A program made the translations under genes and the position numbers. Below, piece after piece: positions 27,001 through 35,301 of a stretch of 64,000 nt of DNA. Origin of the DNA: SZUA-36 sp963749115 (GTDB taxonomy: Bacteria; Pseudomonadota; Gammaproteobacteria; Xanthomonadales; SZUA-36); assembly GCA_963749115.1 (NCBI GenBank), contig CAVVLP010000006.1, positions 1 to 64,000 of the forward strand, read 5' to 3'. The notes under the pieces are model-generated. The model searched no databases and was not told the DNA's origin. It was given only the letters and a program-made list of their open reading frames with translations. How positions within the stretch are numbered: the first letter of the stretch is position 1; every line of letters starts with the position of its first letter.

Positions 27001-27411
27001 GGGGTCGGCCTCGGCAACATAGCTGAACTCCGCCTGGGCTTCAGCCGTAGCACCCAGGTAAAGATGTATCAAGCCGGCCACATAGTGTGCCCGCAGGTTA
27101 GCGGGCTCAGCATCAATAACCTCGCGGGCCAGTTCCAGCGCCGCTTCCTCATCACCGGCCTGTTGTCTGTTGAGTGTGGCGATCGCCAGGTTGACTTTGA
27201 AATCAGGCCATTCGGGCCATTGGGTCACCAGCTCCGAAAACCCGGCCAGGGCATTGGCGTATTCGAACCGGCCCATCAGGCCAACCGCACGGTTATTGGC
27301 CTCGATAGCAGCGGCATCCAGCGATCGCGGTGATTCAGTGTCGTGTTCAGAGCAAGCCGCCAGCAACAGCAGCAGTAAAAGCAATGAAGCGGCATATTGT
27401 TTGATAATCAT
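24052..27411 (-). CDS. TPR and FG-GAP lipoprotein, large
   Basis: A predicted outer-membrane or periplasmic lipoprotein of 1,119 residues with no enzyme motif. The ATG at 27411 gives a poly-leucine signal with lipobox LAAC. Residues of about 25-230 are TPR repeats (EAALELAREVIDAEPANLRAHYVAGLIHLYLG and following). About 250-700 form an FG-GAP propeller (DYDNDGLLDVY, DADHDGDLDLF, DLDNDRDADLI, DVDGDGVTDLI), and about 730-1119 form a C-terminal region I do not recognise, ending in an aromatic-rich YNTRYQSGY. It begins 16 bases after the CRTAC1 gene stop, so the two form an operon. TPR plus propeller suggests a protein-binding scaffold, possibly for the divergent multiheme protein, but this is inference. 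Confidence 0.85.
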   Translation of the reverse strand: MIIKQYAASLLLLLLLLAACSEHDTESPRSLDAAAIEANNRAVGLMGRFEYANALAGFSELVTQWPEWPDFKVNLAIATLNRQQAGDEEAALELAREVIDAEPANLRAHYVAGLIHLYLGATAEAQAEFSYVAEADPEDAHAAYYLAQSLAQLGDYAGALPWFQRAMVLNPYLRSAYYGGFQSLQRLDRPQQAQAVAAQYQRLENNPRSILAEFKYTRMGPKGETLAIDQPGMASATARPPGALFTDPEPLVIDQAAVSSWQTPPADRFNSFTTADMQGDGLPDLFITGAFDEHGGTTAGNLVLKGRDDGSFSVDTDSPLATVDSVNAALWGDYDNDGLLDVYLCRNGQNQLWRQSATGHWQDVTESTLTTGADLDTVDGAFFDADHDGDLDLFLVNANGPNELLNNNLDGTFRPLAQEHGLTGQDTASITVLPADLDNDRDADLIVLNRNKPHEVYINDRLWSYHPADDYAAFADMPALAVVTADIDADGLIELYSVNHLGELLRWQPGADGLLQSDSLARPPLLENAKLVSLATHDVDGDGVTDLILTTPSGWMVLAIGADTTETLFSYNTPADASLTASLAFIADPLSGPAMLTQLATANGLSMWRPGPGRFPFINLALSGRQEDAESMRSNASGIGARVSVRTGSQWSLLQTYRNHSGPGQSLQPLAVGLNGEQQADFVSIDWSDGVFQSEIGIASGQLQQITETQRQLSSCPVLFAWNGKEFAFVSDILGVGGMGFLVAPGEYATPRPRESFLLPEGSLRVKDGSYQLKIGEPMEENAYLDTARLAVYDLPPGWQIVLDERMGISGPEPSGEARFYQYEQMPVGAVNDRGEQVLDIVLTSDGKAAPVGALDKRFIGRLQHEHILTLDFAQSLDRHEGLPLLVIDGWVEYPYSQTIFAAWQAGAAYEAPTLEAFAAGKWHMLHEQFGYPAGMPRRMSVPLIGLPPGTTGLRLRTNMQVYWDRIAVVYTEDLPGYEKQYSPLSSARLGKTGFAKRFNHEQFRPDYDYQDLSPFWDTRYMSGYYTRLGNVDELVSAQDDAVAIIGPGEEVHLEFESAGPVPDGWHRYFVLETNGWAKDMDLFTGDGETVGPLPSTGKPETIRDRLHEKYNTRYQSGY

Positions 27412-27427
27412 GTCTGGATCCTGACCC

Positions 27428-29251
27428 CTAGGGTGTTTGGGTAATTTCCAACAGGGAATCGATAGTGATGTCAGTGACCACCTGGCGGCTGCCATCGGGC
27501 CACAACACCTCGAGACTGTCAACGTGGTCGACATTGCCCAGGCCAAAGGTTAGAACCGGCTCTACCTGGGAAAGGTAGCTGCGGGTGGGCATCAGTTGGC
27601 GTCTCTGCAACATGTCACCGGCACGCAACTCGACCCAGGCACCTACTGCGTCACGGTTTACAAGCTCACCGGTCAGTTTCACCCGCAGCCAGTGATGCCC
27701 CAGCGCCTGGTCATTCCTTAACAAAAGCGGCGGGCCGCTGTTCTGGGTTATCAGCACATCGAGATCGCCATCACCGTCGATATCCGCGTAAGCGGCGCCA
27801 CGACCCACCAGCGGTGTTGACAGGTCGCCATTGGTCCCCTCTGGTTGTAGCTGGAAACTTGTCCTGCACTGGTCTCCGCAATTCCAGAATAGCTGGGGAA
27901 GCTGCCGGTAATTTTGACTGCTCTGAACCTGGTTGATATCCACTTCGAGGTGCCCATTTGCCTGTAGAAAATCCAACCGTCCATCGAGATCATAATCGAA
28001 AAAGAACAGGCCGAAAGTCAAAGCGCGGCGGGAAGCGGGGCCGATACCTTCGATAATCGCTTCATCTGTAAGGGGCGGTCCGGACCCTTGTGTAACGTAA
28101 AGTGAGGTCATTTCGTTGGCAAAGTTGCCGATTGCAAAACCGAGCTCAGGGTCATTTCTGAAATAGGCGGCGTCCACGCCCATGGCTCCTGTCGCCTTGC
28201 CATCACGGTCAAATGCTACGCCAAGCATGGCGGCACGTTCCTCGAAAACACCATCCCCCAGGTTGTAAAAAAGAAAGTTCTGTACCGTGTCATTGGCAAC
28301 CAGCAGATCCATCCAGCCATCGCGGTCGATATCCACAGGTGCGACGGCTAATGCCTTACCCATCGGTTTGGCGGTCGCGGGATTATCAACCTGGATACCA
28401 CTGGTCGCGGAAATATCGCTGAAGCGTTCATTGCCTTCATTGCGATAGAGATAATTATAGGTGCCCTCAAAGGCCGTCGGTGGCCCGTAGGCGCGGCCGA
28501 TTCCGGTCAGCTGGAAATTGACATCAAAATCAGTCTGCCGTGACCAGCGCACGTAGTTGGCAACGAACAGATCAAGGTCACCATCATTATCGATGTCTGC
28601 AAAACCGGCACTGGTACTCCACGCATCCTCCGCTCCACCTACTCCTGCAGTTCTGGTGATGTCGTGAAACTGCCCGCCGTCGTTACGGAACAGGCGATTC
28701 AAGCCCAGCGCGGTGATAAAAACGTCTGCATCACCGTCGTTATCATAATCGCCAATTGCAACACCCATGCCATAGAGTGGGACATCCAGGCCTGAAGCCG
28801 GGGTTACATCAGAGAACCCGCCCTGCCCGTCATTACGGTAGAGCTTCGTCGTGGGCTGCTCTTCATCCGGGCCTGTCTCATGTGACCAGTGCCCGGAATT
28901 GATCAGCAACAGGTCCTGGTCACCATCATTATCGTAATCGAAAAAAGCCGCTCCGCTACCCATCGTTTCCGGTAACAGTTTTTCACCGGACGCGCCGTTG
29001 GAGTGCGAGAAAGAGATACCCGCCGCAAGGGTAATGTCTGTGAAATTCACTGTAGGGAACGGCGCGTTAACACTTGTGCTGACAGGAGAGGCGGGCGGCG
29101 CTTCAACCAGCGTCTCTTCTTTCTGCAGCGCTTTGTAAACCAGGATGCCGGCGACAAAAAGCGCGGCTGCTATTGCAACGATGAGTAAAGAGCGCTTGAA
29201 GGCCAAACCGACGATTTCATCCGTTGCCTCACGGCGATTGCTGCGATTCAT
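27428..29251 (-). CDS. CRTAC1-family FG-GAP protein with ASPIC/UnbV domain
   Basis: A 607-residue protein anchored by one N-terminal membrane helix (LLIVAIAAALFVAGILVYKAL, about 20-40). After a Pro/Ser linker comes a seven-blade-type FG-GAP propeller (FFDYDNDGDQDLLL, DYDNDGDADVF, DIDNDGDLDLF, DIDRDGWMDLL, DYDLDGRLDFL, DIDGDGDLDVL). The C-terminal ASPIC/UnbV domain ends in TFGLGNVDHVDSLEVLWPDGS. Family members often sit next to TPR-multiheme cytochromes in environmental bacteria, as here: the divergent gene 80 bases away encodes one. The role is unknown; binding of polymer or a partner protein outside the cytoplasm is the usual guess. Confidence 0.88.
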   Translation of the reverse strand: MNRSNRREATDEIVGLAFKRSLLIVAIAAALFVAGILVYKALQKEETLVEAPPASPVSTSVNAPFPTVNFTDITLAAGISFSHSNGASGEKLLPETMGSGAAFFDYDNDGDQDLLLINSGHWSHETGPDEEQPTTKLYRNDGQGGFSDVTPASGLDVPLYGMGVAIGDYDNDGDADVFITALGLNRLFRNDGGQFHDITRTAGVGGAEDAWSTSAGFADIDNDGDLDLFVANYVRWSRQTDFDVNFQLTGIGRAYGPPTAFEGTYNYLYRNEGNERFSDISATSGIQVDNPATAKPMGKALAVAPVDIDRDGWMDLLVANDTVQNFLFYNLGDGVFEERAAMLGVAFDRDGKATGAMGVDAAYFRNDPELGFAIGNFANEMTSLYVTQGSGPPLTDEAIIEGIGPASRRALTFGLFFFDYDLDGRLDFLQANGHLEVDINQVQSSQNYRQLPQLFWNCGDQCRTSFQLQPEGTNGDLSTPLVGRGAAYADIDGDGDLDVLITQNSGPPLLLRNDQALGHHWLRVKLTGELVNRDAVGAWVELRAGDMLQRRQLMPTRSYLSQVEPVLTFGLGNVDHVDSLEVLWPDGSRQVVTDITIDSLLEITQTP

Positions 29252-29331
29252 AACATTTCCGTCGGCGAGTGCTGGTTATACTATACGGTCTCGGGATTTT
29301 TTTCGCATTATCTGCAGGTTCGCATTAAAGA

Positions 29332-32124
29332 ATGACAAACAACCCTGGACAAGCAATTGGCACACAACACCCGGAGGCCCCGCGGCGTTACCTGCCGGTC
29401 ATCGGTCCGCGCCTGGGGCACCTGCTGGCCGTTGTCTTTGTCATGTTTGGCCTGCTGACCGTCAATAGCCTGTACCTCGCCGGTATCACCGTGGCCGAGT
29501 GGCTCAGCGGGCAGATATACCAGGCGTACTTTTATCAACTGATGTTCTTGCTGCATTTGCTGTTGGGGTTGCTGATCATTTTGCCGGCAGTCGTGTTTGG
29601 CGCGGTGCATATGCGTAACGCATTATCACGACCCAACTTCCGCGCCAAACGCGCCGGCCTGGCCCTGTATACAACCGTGTTATTACTCTTGATCAGTGGC
29701 CTGGTACTGACACGGTTCGATTTTTTTTCGATCAAAGACCCTTTCGTTCGTGACACCGCATACTGGTTGCATGTATTAACACCGTTACTGGCCATCTGGC
29801 TTTTCATCCTGCACCGGCTGGCCGGTAAACGCATGCGTTATGGGCCCGGAATTGCCTGGGGAACGACCGCCATTGTCGTGCTTGGTTTAGCCCTGTTGCC
29901 CCAGGTGATGGACATGCAGTACCCCGTTGCCAGTGGCAACCAAACCGAAATCGACCATGACGAAACCAGCCCGTTTTTTCCTGCGCTGGCGAGGACACCA
30001 GGTAACAAATTCCTGCCTGCCAAAAGCTTGATGATGGATGCGTATTGCCAGCAGTGTCACGCGGATGTACATGAAAAGTGGCAATACAGCGCCCACCGTT
30101 TCAGTTCTTTCAACAACCCCGCCTACCGCTTTTCGGTGATGCAAACCCGGGATGCGGGTCTGGCGCAGGATGGTAATACCCATAAATCCCGCTTTTGCGC
30201 CGGTTGCCATGATCCCGTTCCGCTGTTCAGCGGGGTGTTTGATGATCCCGGCTTCGGCGACACCGATGATCCACTAGCCAACGCCGGAATTACCTGCACC
30301 AGTTGCCATGCGATCACCAGTATCAACAGTCCGCGTGGTAACGCCGATTTCACGCTTGCCGAACCGCAACATTACCCGTTCGCGTTCAGCAGCAACCCAT
30401 TTCTGCAGTGGCTCAATCAGCAGTTGGTCAAAGCCAAGCCGGCCTTTCACAAGAAAACCTTTCTCAAACCACTACACGGGCAACCGGAATTCTGCGGCAG
30501 TTGTCACAAGGTACACCTGCCACCCGAGTTGAATGCCTACAAGTGGTTGCGTGGTCAGAACCACCAGGATGCCTACCACCTGTCCGGTGTGTCCGGGCAC
30601 GGTGCAAGCAGTTTTTACTACCCGTCAAAAGCCGTGCACAAGTGTGCTGCATGCCACATGCCGTTACAGGCATCCGACGATTTTGGCGCCGCATTCTTCG
30701 ACGGCACAGGGGAGCTAAAAGTGCATGACCATCAGTTCTCCGGCGCCAATACCGCACTGCCGTTCATGACGGATGCACCAGCATGGGTCAATGAAACCCA
30801 CCGGGAATTCCTCAAGGATGCGTTGCGGATCGATATATTTGGCCTGAAAACCGGCGGTACGATCAACGGTCCGTTAATTGCACCACTTCGTCCGCAGGTG
30901 CCCGGTCTCAAATCCGGTGAGAGTTATCTGCTGGAGACCGTGGTGCGCACCCTCACACCCGGCCACCTGTTTACCGAGGGCACCGCTGATTCCAACGAAG
31001 TATGGCTGGAAGTGACACTACGTAACAACGATCAGGTCATCGGTGGCAGTGGTCAGCGGCAGGCCGATGGCACGGTGGATCCCTGGGCTCACTTTATTAA
31101 TGTCTATATGCTTGACCGCGAAGGTAACCGCATTGACCGGCGTAACGCGGAAGACATTTTCACACCCTTGTACAACCACCAGATTCCACCCGGTGCTGCT
31201 GATACGATCCACTTTGGTTTCAATGTACCCGATGACCTGCAAGGTGAAATCAGCATCGAGGTTAAGCTCAACTACCGCAAATTTGACACGACTTATCTGC
31301 GCTATATCCAGGCTGAGAAATTCGAAGGTAACAATCTGCCGATAACCTTAATCGCCAGCGATGAGATTCGATTTCCAATCAACAGGGATTCAGGACAGGC
31401 GCTGGAAAAAGACGTGTGGATTCCCGCCTGGCAACGCTGGAATGATTACGGCATAGGCTTGTTGCGTAAAGGACAACGCGGTGAATTGCGTCAGGCGGAA
31501 TATGCCTTCAGCCAGGTGGAGGGTCTTGGCCATGCCGATGGACCGGTTAACCTGGCCCGTGTTTACCTGCGCGAAGGGCGTCTTGATGACGCGACAAAGG
31601 CCTTGCGCCGGGCCACGGCATTTGATCCACCGGCCTACCCCTGGTTGCTTGACTGGCTCACCGGCCTGGTGAATAAACAGAACGGTGAACTGGACGCAGC
31701 CATAGACAACTTCAGACACGTACTGAATACCGACTATGAAGTCGCAAGGCAGCGTGAGTTCGACTTCAGCCAGGACTACCGGGTGATAAATGAATTAGCC
31801 CAAACGCTGCTCGAGAAGGCTAAAACACAGCGTGGTGCTGACAGGTTGGAAGCACGCAAGCAGATACTCGGGGAAGCGCAGCAGTGGTTTGACAAGACCC
31901 TGCAACTGGACCCGGAAAACACCACCGCCCACTTTAACCTCGGTCTGATCCATAACATGCTCGGTAACGGTAAACTGGCAGCGGAGCACCGGCAGTTACA
32001 CGAATACTATCGTGTGGATGACAATGCCCGCGACCGAGCGGTTAACCTGCACAGGAGCAACAACCCCGCAGCTGATCACGCCGCTGAAGCCGTGGTCATC
32101 TATAACTTGCAAGGTCAATACTAA
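29332..32124 (+). CDS. Fused four-helix (possible b-heme), pentaheme c and TPR membrane protein
   Basis: A 930-residue membrane protein. About five hydrophobic segments occupy residues 30-195. Paired histidines in the second (H75, H93) and fourth (H147, H161) helices could bind b-type hemes, as in cytochrome b561-like bundles. Five CXXCH c-heme motifs follow: CQQCH 239, CAGCH 289, CTSCH 322, CGSCH 388 and CAACH 438, in a cytochrome c554-like setting. A beta-rich region and TPRs (about 690-890) finish the protein. It could carry electrons from quinol through b to c hemes into the periplasm. No catalytic motif is seen. It is divergent from the CRTAC1 operon, and the same gene combination is common in several environmental phyla. 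Confidence 0.85.
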   Translation: MTNNPGQAIGTQHPEAPRRYLPVIGPRLGHLLAVVFVMFGLLTVNSLYLAGITVAEWLSGQIYQAYFYQLMFLLHLLLGLLIILPAVVFGAVHMRNALSRPNFRAKRAGLALYTTVLLLLISGLVLTRFDFFSIKDPFVRDTAYWLHVLTPLLAIWLFILHRLAGKRMRYGPGIAWGTTAIVVLGLALLPQVMDMQYPVASGNQTEIDHDETSPFFPALARTPGNKFLPAKSLMMDAYCQQCHADVHEKWQYSAHRFSSFNNPAYRFSVMQTRDAGLAQDGNTHKSRFCAGCHDPVPLFSGVFDDPGFGDTDDPLANAGITCTSCHAITSINSPRGNADFTLAEPQHYPFAFSSNPFLQWLNQQLVKAKPAFHKKTFLKPLHGQPEFCGSCHKVHLPPELNAYKWLRGQNHQDAYHLSGVSGHGASSFYYPSKAVHKCAACHMPLQASDDFGAAFFDGTGELKVHDHQFSGANTALPFMTDAPAWVNETHREFLKDALRIDIFGLKTGGTINGPLIAPLRPQVPGLKSGESYLLETVVRTLTPGHLFTEGTADSNEVWLEVTLRNNDQVIGGSGQRQADGTVDPWAHFINVYMLDREGNRIDRRNAEDIFTPLYNHQIPPGAADTIHFGFNVPDDLQGEISIEVKLNYRKFDTTYLRYIQAEKFEGNNLPITLIASDEIRFPINRDSGQALEKDVWIPAWQRWNDYGIGLLRKGQRGELRQAEYAFSQVEGLGHADGPVNLARVYLREGRLDDATKALRRATAFDPPAYPWLLDWLTGLVNKQNGELDAAIDNFRHVLNTDYEVARQREFDFSQDYRVINELAQTLLEKAKTQRGADRLEARKQILGEAQQWFDKTLQLDPENTTAHFNLGLIHNMLGNGKLAAEHRQLHEYYRVDDNARDRAVNLHRSNNPAADHAAEAVVIYNLQGQY

Positions 32125-32186
32125 CAGGGAACCAATCTTCAGAAGATTTGGATAGCGAATCTGAAGTTAATGTATATAATCTGAGA

Positions 32187-32564
32187 ATGTCATTTCTGCT
32201 CAATGTTCTTTGGTTTGTCTTCGGCGGGTTCCTTGTCACATTCGCCTATGTCTTTGGTGGCGTTCTTTTATGTATCACCATTATTGGTATTCCATTCGGG
32301 ATTCAGTGCTTTAAATTATCCATGTTGGGTCTGGCCCCGTTCGGTCACGAAATCCGTGAAACCGAACCGCCCGGCGGTGCCATTTCCGTCATCATGAATG
32401 TCATCTGGATTATCCTGCCGGGTCTGGAACTGGCGTTACTGCATTTATTCCTGGCGGCATTTTTCGCTGTCACGATTATCGGCCTGCCGTTTGCGGCCCA
32501 ACACCTCAAGATGACCCGGCTCGCAATTCTGCCGTTTGGTTTCCGTGTTGTTGAGGTTCGTTAA
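32187..32564 (+). CDS. yccF: YccF-family inner-membrane protein
   Basis: A 125-residue protein with two copies of the YccF (DUF307) motif, each a hydrophobic pair ending in a conserved phrase (IIGIPFGIQCFKL and IIGLPFAAQHLKM) followed by APFG/LPFG. Function is unknown. The ATG at 32187 gives the family length; an earlier in-frame ATG at 32148 would add 13 poorly conserved residues. It lies 62 bases downstream of the multiheme gene and may be co-transcribed. Confidence 0.85.
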   Translation: MSFLLNVLWFVFGGFLVTFAYVFGGVLLCITIIGIPFGIQCFKLSMLGLAPFGHEIRETEPPGGAISVIMNVIWIILPGLELALLHLFLAAFFAVTIIGLPFAAQHLKMTRLAILPFGFRVVEVR

Positions 32565-33127
32565 CAACTGTCTCTTTGTGACTTGATTCTGCCATTCACG
32601 TCAACTCCAGTATCCCGACGTCGGCCACTTCCTTACTTATGGTCCTGCGCACTCTCACCGGAGGATGTGACTTATGCTTCCAATGATGAAACCCGTATCT
32701 TTCAGACACTTGATAACCGCCACCCTTGCTTGAACATTAATCACGTAATATCAGTTGTTTACAAATTAATCAGATTTTATTCTCAGTTCGTTGATTTCGC
32801 TCGGAAAATATCAGCCCCTTAGTTGATCTAGGTCATTACAAGGGCAGAAGCCGAGGCGTAGTGTTGGTTTCTAATTATAAAAATTGCTCGCAGAAAATCG
32901 GGTTTCCCAACACAGTCAGGGAAGGTGATTATCTTGAAAATTTCTGCAATTTTTCGCGACGAGAACGCCTACTTGCAAGACGGCTCTGGTGCGACTACCC
33001 ACCCAAACCCTCTCACAGGTTTGGATTGCGTTCTTCTGCCGCCCTCAACACAACACCAACCTCACGAACCGGGCCGGCCTGTCAAGGTCAGCACCGCAGT
33101 TTTTCGTCACTTCAGAGGATCAATAAG
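32565..33127. promoter_or_regulatory. Long upstream region of the first NrfD module
   Basis: This 560-base gap precedes the membrane-anchored regulator. Open frames in it (for example 32583-32822) have no recognisable features and are not called. An FNR-type box lies at 32823-32836. The distance from that box to the ATG at 33128 implies an untranslated leader of roughly 250 bases. GAGG about ten bases before 33128 is the ribosome-binding site. Confidence 0.5.
32823..32836. promoter_or_regulatory. FNR/ANR/DNR-type box upstream of module 1
   Basis: TTGATCTAGGTCAT matches the Crp/Fnr-family pattern TTGAT-N4-RTCAA with one mismatch in the second half. A 14-base site differing in a single base lies at 40405-40418 before module 2. 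Such sites bind oxygen- or NO-responsive FNR, ANR or DNR proteins. Confidence 0.6.
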
Positions 33128-33982
33128 ATGATTGTAGCCCTAATCGTAATTATAACAATCGTTGCGTTTGTCATTGTCGATTTTATCCTTCGCATTCTTC
33201 TGAAGAGAGCCAGCGAAAACCGTTTGAAGATAGAAAGAGAGCAAGCCCTGGATGAAGGATTGAAGCTGGATGTGAGCGAAGAAGCGGCTTCGTTAAAGCG
33301 AGTGGAACTGGATAATCCGAAAGCCCGGATTCTGGCCGTGGATGATGAGGAAATCATCCTGAGCAGCTTTCGAAAAATACTCGTATTAGCAGGCTATAGC
33401 ATCGATACAGTAGAAAAAGGCTCCGAGGCCCTGGGTCTGATTCGCAAAAACGATTACGACTTTATTTTCACCGATCTGAAAATGCCGGAAATGGATGGGG
33501 TCGAGTTGACCAAGGCCGCAAGACACCTGCGTCCCGATATCGATATCATCGTCATCACCGGTTATGCATCGATCGAAACCGCCGTGGAAACAGTCAGTTT
33601 TGGCGCCATGGCCTATATAGAGAAACCGTTCACCGAAGACGAATTACTTGCCTTCGTCAAGAAAGCATTGATCAAACGCCAGGACAAACTGGAAAAAAAC
33701 ATGCGGCACAAGATCCGCCTGGTCAAACCGGGAACCCGCGAGTCCGACTCGAAATTCGAACTCAACGTCCCCGCAGGTATCTTTATTTCCCCGCAGCACG
33801 CCTGGGCCAGGATTCTGTCGAACGGCGCTGTGCAAGTCGGCCTGGATGACCTGGTCAGAAAGGTGTTTGACAAGGTTGACCAGGTTGAACTGCCAGGATT
33901 GGCACAAGAAGGTCAACAAGGGCGACACCCTGTTCTCGATCGGGTACGGCGATTACAACCTTGCAATTCCGGCTCCGCTTAG
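33128..33982 (+). CDS. Membrane-anchored response regulator with GcvH-like output, main piece
   Basis: Residues 1-26 form one membrane helix, which is unusual for a response regulator. A linker leads to a receiver domain at about 66-185 with acidic pair D72/D73, phosphoacceptor D116 (FTDLKMPEMDG), T144 and K166 (YIEKPF). Homology to the H protein of the glycine cleavage system then begins (FISPQHAWARILSNGAVQVGLDDLVRKVF, DQVELPG). The frame slips near 33895-33910 and ends at 33982; the remainder of the domain continues in the next frame to 34289. The ATG at 33128 has GAGG upstream. It probably works with the histidine kinase at 37630 to report on or adjust the electron-transfer module. Confidence 0.85.
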   Translation: MIVALIVIITIVAFVIVDFILRILLKRASENRLKIEREQALDEGLKLDVSEEAASLKRVELDNPKARILAVDDEEIILSSFRKILVLAGYSIDTVEKGSEALGLIRKNDYDFIFTDLKMPEMDGVELTKAARHLRPDIDIIVITGYASIETAVETVSFGAMAYIEKPFTEDELLAFVKKALIKRQDKLEKNMRHKIRLVKPGTRESDSKFELNVPAGIFISPQHAWARILSNGAVQVGLDDLVRKVFDKVDQVELPGLAQEGQQGRHPVLDRVRRLQPCNSGSA

Positions 33983-34289
33983 CGGCAAGGTCATTGCCGT
34001 TAACACCGAACACGCCGAACATCCCGAGTGGCTGGCGGTCAAGCCGTTCGAGCTGAGCTGGATGTGTCGCATCGAGCCTTCAGACCTCGCCGGCGAACTA
34101 CCCAGTCTCAAGATCGGCCGTGATTCGGTGGATTGGTACCAGCAGGAAATCGATCGCTTCCACGAACTCGCCAGTGGCTTTACATCCGGTGATGACAAGG
34201 AAGAAGAGCAGCAACTCTCGGCGACGCAATATGTAGAGCTGCTGGACAGTTTTGCGAAAACGTTCCGGCAAGCCGAAAACCCCGCTTGA
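33897..34289 (+). CDS. GcvH-like output domain, C-terminal piece
   Basis: The shifted frame reads KKVNKGDTLFSIGYGDYNLAIPAPLSGKVIAVN, matching the second half of a GcvH fold. The lipoyl-lysine segment (ESVKA in true H proteins) is replaced by GYGDYNLA, so this domain is unlikely to be lipoylated. An acidic tail with helical SATQYVELLDSFAKTFRQAE ends the protein at 34289. One extra base near 33895-33910 explains the break. Confidence 0.8.
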   Translation, partial: DWHKKVNKGDTLFSIGYGDYNLAIPAPLSGKVIAVNTEHAEHPEWLAVKPFELSWMCRIEPSDLAGELPSLKIGRDSVDWYQQEIDRFHELASGFTSGDDKEEEQQLSATQYVELLDSFAKTFRQAENPA

Positions 34290-34327
34290 AGCAGGGCCTT
34301 TCCCAGATAAAATCTTGCGAGGCATTT

Positions 34328-35278
34328 ATGCGTAAACTTCATGTTCTCCTGGTCGTGCTTGCGGGCCTGATGTTCGGCATGACACAACTGGCGGTGGCCG
34401 CACCCGAACTCGTCGGCGCGCCGAAATGCAAAGCCTGTCACAGGGCCAAAACCGGTGACCAGTGGCGAATCTGGACTGAATCCGCCCACGCCAGGGCCTT
34501 TGATACCCTGGCAAGCGAGAAATCCAAAAAAATCGCAGCCGATAAAGGGCTTGGCGATCCCCAACAAGAGCCCGCCTGTCTGAAATGTCATGCCACCAGG
34601 GCCAGCCTTGGCGGGGTTGTGGTAATTAACGAAAACGCGAACTACACAGACAACGAAGGTGTGGGCTGCGAAGCCTGTCACGGCCCCGGTTCCGACTATA
34701 AATCCAAAAAGGTCATGCTCGACCCCGAGGCTGCCAGGGCGGCCGGGTTGATCATGAACATCGGTTGCAGAAAGTGCCACAATGAAGAAAGCCCCACCTT
34801 CAAAGGCTTTGATTTCGAAGCGCGCTGGCTGGACATTGCACACCCGGTACCAGCGGAAACTGCTGGGGAAGGTGAGGAAAGCCCAATGTTGGACGATGCC
34901 GGTAGCCTGCAGGAAATCCTGATTGAATCTTCAGTAGGGGATGTGATTTTCCCACACGATTTCCATGTAACGGGCGTCAAAATGGAATGCGTGGAGTGTC
35001 ACCACCAGATTCATGCCGTCGAGCTGGATACGCCTCATCCGGACTACCTGGAGTCTTCCTGGATAAGTTGCCAGGCTTGCCATAATCCAAAATCAGCAGC
35101 AGACCAGGTTTACTACCAATGTGGTGAGTGTCATCACACAAACCCGAACAACATCGCAGATGAGACACTCAGTTCTAAAGTGGTTGTCCACAAGAGTTGC
35201 TGGAAATGCCATGACACCAGGACGGGTGTCGAGGCAAGCCAGGGATGTGTTTACTGTCACGTAAAGGAAGAAAAGTAA
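34328..35278 (+). CDS. Periplasmic nine-heme cytochrome c
   Basis: A 316-residue exported protein with a signal peptide ending AVAA at about 25. It has nine CXXCH c-heme motifs in order: CKACH, CLKCH, CEACH, CRKCH, CVECH, CQACH, CGECH, CWKCH and CVYCH. The first four follow a cytochrome c554-like spacing, and the last five (CVECHH, CGECHH) look like class III c3 cytochrome. Gene order with the FeS and NrfD genes mirrors the Nhc complex of Desulfovibrio, whose cytochrome also has nine hemes. It should shuttle electrons between the membrane complex and periplasmic partners. The ATG at 34328 is taken because the signal peptide begins there. Confidence 0.88.
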   Translation: MRKLHVLLVVLAGLMFGMTQLAVAAPELVGAPKCKACHRAKTGDQWRIWTESAHARAFDTLASEKSKKIAADKGLGDPQQEPACLKCHATRASLGGVVVINENANYTDNEGVGCEACHGPGSDYKSKKVMLDPEAARAAGLIMNIGCRKCHNEESPTFKGFDFEARWLDIAHPVPAETAGEGEESPMLDDAGSLQEILIESSVGDVIFPHDFHVTGVKMECVECHHQIHAVELDTPHPDYLESSWISCQACHNPKSAADQVYYQCGECHHTNPNNIADETLSSKVVVHKSCWKCHDTRTGVEASQGCVYCHVKEEK

Positions 35279-35301
35279 CAAGGGCCGGTTAAGGAGACAT
35301 A

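Noticed and set aside
9834..29251. FG-GAP proteins as integrins or haemagglutinin toxins
   Set aside because: The propeller loops and ASPIC/UnbV domain are typical of CRTAC1-family proteins; no toxin or adhesion-specific domain is visible.
32583..32822. A 79-codon open frame upstream of the first regulator
   Set aside because: No ribosome-binding site, no signal or domain, and it lies in a probable regulatory region.
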